In this document: positions 7,247-11,252 of the stretch, piece after piece
Layout: every line of letters starts with the position of its first letter
Numbering within the stretch: the first letter of the stretch is position 1
Assembly: GCA_964390795.1 (NCBI GenBank)
Contig: CAYMLQ010000177.1
Location: forward strand, 1-11,252
Length of the DNA: 11,252 nucleotides
Direction: 5' to 3'
DNA from: CAYMLQ01 sp964390795
GTDB taxonomy: Bacteria; Verrucomicrobiota; Kiritimatiellia; RFP12; UBA1067
Made by a program: the position numbers and the translations under genes
The notes under the pieces: model-generated
What the model was told of the DNA's origin: nothing
The model's database searches: none
Seen by the model: the letters and a program-made list of their open reading frames with translations, nothing else

Positions 7247-7858
7247 ATGTATCCCACCCAAGCAAATATGCTGGTGCCGATTGTTGTTGAACAGACGGGG
7301 CGCGGCGAGCGTGCCTACGACATCTATTCGCGCCTGCTGCAAGACCGGATCGTGTTCATCGGAAGCGGGATCAACGATGACGTCAGCAACGTGATTATCG
7401 CGCAGTTGCTCTTTCTGCAGTCGCAGGACGCGACCAAGGACATCTCGGTGTACATCAATTCGCCCGGAGGTTCGGTCACGGCCGGGCTTGCCATTTACGA
7501 CACCATGCAGTACATCACGTGCGACGTGGCCACCTACTGCGTGGGGCAGGCGGCCAGCATGGGCGCCGTGCTGCTGGCGGCGGGCCGCAAGGGCAAGCGC
7601 TTCGCGCTGCCCAACGCTCGCATCATGATCCACCAGCCGTGGGGCGGCGCGGAGGGTAAGGCCTCGGACATCAGCATCGCGGCGAAGGAAATCCTGCGCC
7701 TCAAGGACCGGCTGAACGAGATCCTCGCCTTCCATACCGGCAAGACGGCCGAGGCGGTGTGCAACGACACGGAGCGCGACTTTTTCATGTCATCCGAGGA
7801 GGCCAAGGCGTATGGTCTCGTAGACGAGGTTCTCGTCAAACGCCTTCCGGAGAAATAA
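7247..7858 (+). CDS. clpP: ATP-dependent Clp protease, proteolytic subunit ClpP
   Basis: Serine peptidase that forms a barrel of two heptamer rings and degrades proteins fed in by ClpX. The full catalytic triad is visible: Ser104 in GQAASMGA, His129 in RIMIHQP and Asp178 in TERDFFMS. The oxyanion-region loop INSPGGSVTAG is at 70-80. The N-terminal region matches the family closely (VPIVVEQTGRGERAYDIYSRLL, 10-31), with only a short stretch before it that may be removed by self-processing. The 203 residues are normal. It is spaced 8 bp after tig and 3 bp before clpX, so the three are one operon. Only one clpP is seen here; a second copy could exist elsewhere. Confidence 0.98.
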   Translation: MYPTQANMLVPIVVEQTGRGERAYDIYSRLLQDRIVFIGSGINDDVSNVIIAQLLFLQSQDATKDISVYINSPGGSVTAGLAIYDTMQYITCDVATYCVGQAASMGAVLLAAGRKGKRFALPNARIMIHQPWGGAEGKASDISIAAKEILRLKDRLNEILAFHTGKTAEAVCNDTERDFFMSSEEAKAYGLVDEVLVKRLPEK

Positions 7859-7861
7859 GGC

Positions 7862-9139
<1,278 letters not shown>

Positions 9140-9167
9140 TAGTCTATACAGACCCAATCCATCGATT

Positions 9168-9270
9168 AAGCAGTTGGACTAAGGGTAGCCGACCAGTGTG
9201 GGACAAAGTGTAACCAGTATTCCCCACACTTAGTCTCACACTTAGCCGGCTACGTTTAGTCGAGCTGCTT
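9168..9270. repeat. Large imperfect palindrome between clpX and the ATPase-nuclease gene
   Basis: The outer arms, 9168-9191 and 9247-9270, pair as AAGCAG/CTGCTT, GACTAA/TTAGTC and TAGCCG/CGGCTA. The inner arms, AGTGTGGGACAAAGTGT (9195-9211) and 9226-9242, match at 15 of 17 positions around a 14-base loop. Several deviations would be G-U pairs in the plus-strand transcript (9174/9264, 9183/9255, 9201/9236). CACACTTAG recurs with a 12-bp step at 9225-9233 and 9237-9245. It starts 28 bases after the clpX stop. No flanking target duplication is visible and no U-run follows. It could be an old MITE, an mRNA 3' end structure or a protein-binding site. The rest of the 202-bp gap (9271-9341) is C/T-rich and shows only a weak promoter. 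Confidence 0.75.
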
Positions 9271-9306
9271 TGTCGCTTCCGTTCCGCTCCCGATCACGCT
9301 TAACTC

Positions 9307-9335
9307 TTCAAGTGCTCACCCTTTTTTGCTATCTT
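9307..9335 (+). promoter_or_regulatory. Possible promoter of the ATPase-nuclease gene, leaderless arrangement
   Basis: TTCAAG (9307-9312) and TATCTT (9330-9335) are 17 bases apart, with 3 and 4 matches to the sigma-70 consensus respectively (TATCTT: T, A, T and final T). The predicted transcription start coincides with the ATG at 9342. No clear Shine-Dalgarno sequence precedes that ATG (only AAG at 9337-9339). Both facts would fit a leaderless mRNA, but the evidence is weak. Confidence 0.25.
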
Positions 9336-9341
9336 TAAGCC

Positions 9342-10895
9342 ATGTCTATCCCTCTGCCCAGATTGCCTCTTGGAATTAGCGATTTTGCGGTGCTCCGCGA
9401 AGAAGGGGCAAACTATCTCTACGTGGACAAGACACGCGTGTTGTTCAATCTCCTCGACGCAGCCAAATATCTCTTTCTCGCCCGCCCGCGCCGCTTCGGA
9501 AAATCCCTGCTCTGCTCCACTATCAAATATCTTTACGAAGGCCGAAGAGAACTGTATGCCGGCCTCGCCATCGCCCCGCGCTGGGACTGGAGCAAGACGA
9601 ACCCGGTCATTCACTTCAGCTTAACGGACATCGGCTCGTCCACGCCGGAGAAGCTCGATTGCAGCCTCCGCCGCATGCTGAATGACGTTGCGCTTCGGCA
9701 TGCCCTAGTAATTGATCAGGATGACACGCCGAGAGCCTTCACGATGTTGCTTCGCGGCCTCTATGACAAGACCGGCCGCCGCGTGGTGGTGATCGTCGAC
9801 GAATACGAGAAGCCGGTGCACGACCACCTCACGGAGCTGCCCATGGCGCGTAAAATGCGCGATGTGCTCTCTGCTTTTTATGGCTCGCTCAAAGGGTGCG
9901 ACGCGTATCTTGAAAAACTCTTTATTACCGGCATTGGCCGCATGGTGCGCACGAGCATCTTCTCCGAGTTGAACCAGATGAAGGATGTGACGCTTCTCCC
10001 TGATGCGGCGGAACTCTGCGGCTACACCGAGGCGGAACTGCATCGAGACTTCGTCCCGTTCGTCCAGCGCTTGGCGCAGGCCAATGCCCTGACGGAGGAG
10101 CAGACGTGGAATATTTTAAGGGAGCGCTACAACGGCTACTGGTGGGGAACAGGCGAGAAGGTCTATAATCCGTGGGCAATCCTCAATTGCATGGCCGACC
10201 GCACGTTCGGCAGTTACTGGTGGGCCAGCGGCACGCCGGGAATGCTGGTCGACATGGCCGACACCCTAAAACGCCCAGATGGCAATCTGGAGGGCGTCAA
10301 AGCCACGAATCTTTCTTTGCTCTTCGACATCACCCAACCGACGGCCGAGCCTCTGCTCTGGCAGTCCGGCTATCTAACGGTCAAGTCGGTCAGCGGCCAA
10401 GTCTATACCCTGGGTTTCCCTAACGCCGAAGTGCGCGAGGCCTGGTTCGGCATGATGCTGGGACATTTCTGCGGATCGAATGGAGCAGCGGGGCAGACCT
10501 CAGCAGCCATCATGCTTGACGCCTTGCGCAAGGGTGACCGCCCTCAATTTGAGCAAGCCTTGGTCGCGCTTTTCGCGGCGATTCCGTATGACCTGCACGT
10601 CAACCGCGAAGCGTACTACCATTCCATTTTTTTCGCCGCACTGCAAGCAACCGGCGGGGAGATTCTCGCCGAGCCTCACAGCGACAAAGGCCGCGCGGAT
10701 GCCGTGATCAAGACGCCCGACGCCATCTATGTGATCGAGTTCAAACTTGGCGCTGCGTCCGAGGCGCTGGCGCAGCTCAAGGCGCGGCGTTACGACGAGC
10801 CTTATCTCGCCGATCCCCGGCCGGTCATTCTGCTCGGCGCGGGTGGCTTCGAAGGCCGCGCCGTCCACTGCCTCTGGGAAGCCGTCACTAAGTAG
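9342..10895 (+). CDS. AAA-ATPase-like / PD-(D/E)XK nuclease-like protein of unknown function
   Basis: Matches the architecture of the widespread AAA-ATPase-like plus PDDEXK_9 (formerly DUF1703) proteins. The N-terminal motif LPLGISDFAVLREEGANYLYVDKT (8-31) is typical and supports this start. Walker A is the family form RPRRFGKS (48-55), with Lys54-Ser55. Walker B is VVVIVDEYEKP (148-158). The middle region (about 220-345) contains the usual Tyr/Trp-rich segments (RYNGYWWG, YNPWAI, YWWASGTP). The C-terminal nuclease-like fold has Glu444, GRAD (450-453) and EFK (466-468), with Gln478 in the following helix, so the metal-binding core looks complete. The 517 residues are normal and it is not broken. 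Biological role is unknown: such genes are patchily distributed and often multicopy, which suggests mobility or a nucleic-acid-related accessory role. It shares no operon with clpX and is convergent with panD. Confidence 0.88.
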   Translation: MSIPLPRLPLGISDFAVLREEGANYLYVDKTRVLFNLLDAAKYLFLARPRRFGKSLLCSTIKYLYEGRRELYAGLAIAPRWDWSKTNPVIHFSLTDIGSSTPEKLDCSLRRMLNDVALRHALVIDQDDTPRAFTMLLRGLYDKTGRRVVVIVDEYEKPVHDHLTELPMARKMRDVLSAFYGSLKGCDAYLEKLFITGIGRMVRTSIFSELNQMKDVTLLPDAAELCGYTEAELHRDFVPFVQRLAQANALTEEQTWNILRERYNGYWWGTGEKVYNPWAILNCMADRTFGSYWWASGTPGMLVDMADTLKRPDGNLEGVKATNLSLLFDITQPTAEPLLWQSGYLTVKSVSGQVYTLGFPNAEVREAWFGMMLGHFCGSNGAAGQTSAAIMLDALRKGDRPQFEQALVALFAAIPYDLHVNREAYYHSIFFAALQATGGEILAEPHSDKGRADAVIKTPDAIYVIEFKLGAASEALAQLKARRYDEPYLADPRPVILLGAGGFEGRAVHCLWEAVTK

Positions 10896-10956
10896 CTTCG
10901 CACAGGCCGCTTGTTTCCCCCTGTCAGCAAAGTAAATCCACGCTTGCAGCCGCCAG

Positions 10957-11252
10957 TCACACCGCCGCCGCGACGATGCGGTTGCTGGCGTCGAGCCGCA
11001 CGATCTTCGGGTGGTGGTGCGGCCGCTCGGCGTCGTCGAGCTGGCACCACGCCATGACGATCAGCCGGTCGCCGATCTCGCCTTTGTAGGCCGCCGCGCC
11101 GTTCAGGCACGCCACACCGCTGCCGCGGGGGCCGCGGATCGCGTAGGTCTCGAGACGTTTGCCGTTGTCCAGATTCGCGATGAGCAGCTTCTCGAAATTG
11201 AGGATGCCGACGGCGTCCATCAGATCCTCGTCGATGGTCAGGCTGCCTTCGT
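10957..11252 (-). CDS. panD: Aspartate 1-decarboxylase, C-terminal part (cut by window edge)
   Basis: Pyruvoyl-dependent enzyme that converts L-aspartate to beta-alanine for pantothenate and CoA. The reading frame stays open to the window edge: ten residues, EGSLTIDEDL, precede the internal Met at 11220, so that Met is not the start. The Gly-Ser pair in EGS is the expected self-cleavage site whose Ser becomes the pyruvoyl group (Ser25 in E. coli). About 22-24 N-terminal residues lie outside. MDAVGILNFEKLLIAN, GKRLETYAI, RGSG and LNGAAA are strongly conserved family blocks with the active-site Arg, Thr, Tyr and Asn. The stop is TGA at 10959-10957. It converges with the ATPase gene across a 61-bp gap in which I see no clear terminator. 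Confidence 0.95.
   Translation of the reverse strand, partial: EGSLTIDEDLMDAVGILNFEKLLIANLDNGKRLETYAIRGPRGSGVACLNGAAAYKGEIGDRLIVMAWCQLDDAERPHHHPKIVRLDASNRIVAAAV

Noticed and set aside
10896..10956. Shared bidirectional terminator between the convergent ATPase and panD genes
   Set aside because: Only a 4-bp GCAA/TTGC pairing can be found and no T-runs follow on either strand.
10957..11220. Complete 87-codon minus-strand gene starting at 11220
   Set aside because: The frame continues to the window edge with EGSLTIDEDL, which is the conserved PanD cleavage-site region. The Met is internal.

Overview
The window is about 11.25 kb of fairly high-GC bacterial chromosome. Seven complete plus-strand genes are followed by the 3' part of one minus-strand gene at the right edge. 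The best guess for the host is a member of the PVC superphylum on the Verrucomicrobia/Kiritimatiellota/Lentisphaerae side. Two things point there: the secretin resembles the long TPR-plus-secretin pilus proteins of that group, and coaE sits directly upstream of rho, an order also known from Chlamydiae. This is inferred from family knowledge; no marker gene such as rRNA is present.

Layout. (1) 33-3236: a 1067-residue type IV pilus/type II secretion-like outer-membrane secretin with a low-complexity Pro/Ala/Glu/Lys tether. (2) 3237-3415: a gap with a nested hairpin and a candidate promoter. (3) 3416-5691: coaE and rho, overlapping by 4 bp (ATGA), so CoA biosynthesis and transcription termination are co-transcribed. 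(4) 5692-5945: a gap holding an intact 132-bp MITE-like element with 19-bp perfect terminal inverted repeats and a 9-bp direct target duplication. It is followed by an intrinsic terminator that overlaps a candidate tig promoter. (5) 5946-9139: tig-clpP-clpX, the classic protein-quality-control operon of trigger factor, the ClpP serine protease and the ClpX unfoldase, with gaps of only 8 and 3 bp. (6) 9140-9341: a gap dominated by a 103-bp imperfect palindrome. (7) 9342-10895: an AAA-ATPase-like/PD-(D/E)XK nuclease-like protein of unknown function, probably accessory. (8) 10957-11252, minus strand: the C-terminal ~97 residues of PanD (aspartate 1-decarboxylase), convergent with gene 7.

How the genes fit together. 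Most of the content is housekeeping. CoaE (last step of CoA synthesis) and PanD (beta-alanine for pantothenate) are in the same pathway but on opposite strands, so they are not one operon. Tig, ClpP and ClpX act on new and damaged proteins. The unusual material lies between genes: a recent-looking non-autonomous mobile element between rho and tig, and a large structured palindrome between clpX and the orphan ATPase-nuclease. No CRISPR array, tRNA, rRNA or obvious multi-gene defence system was seen.
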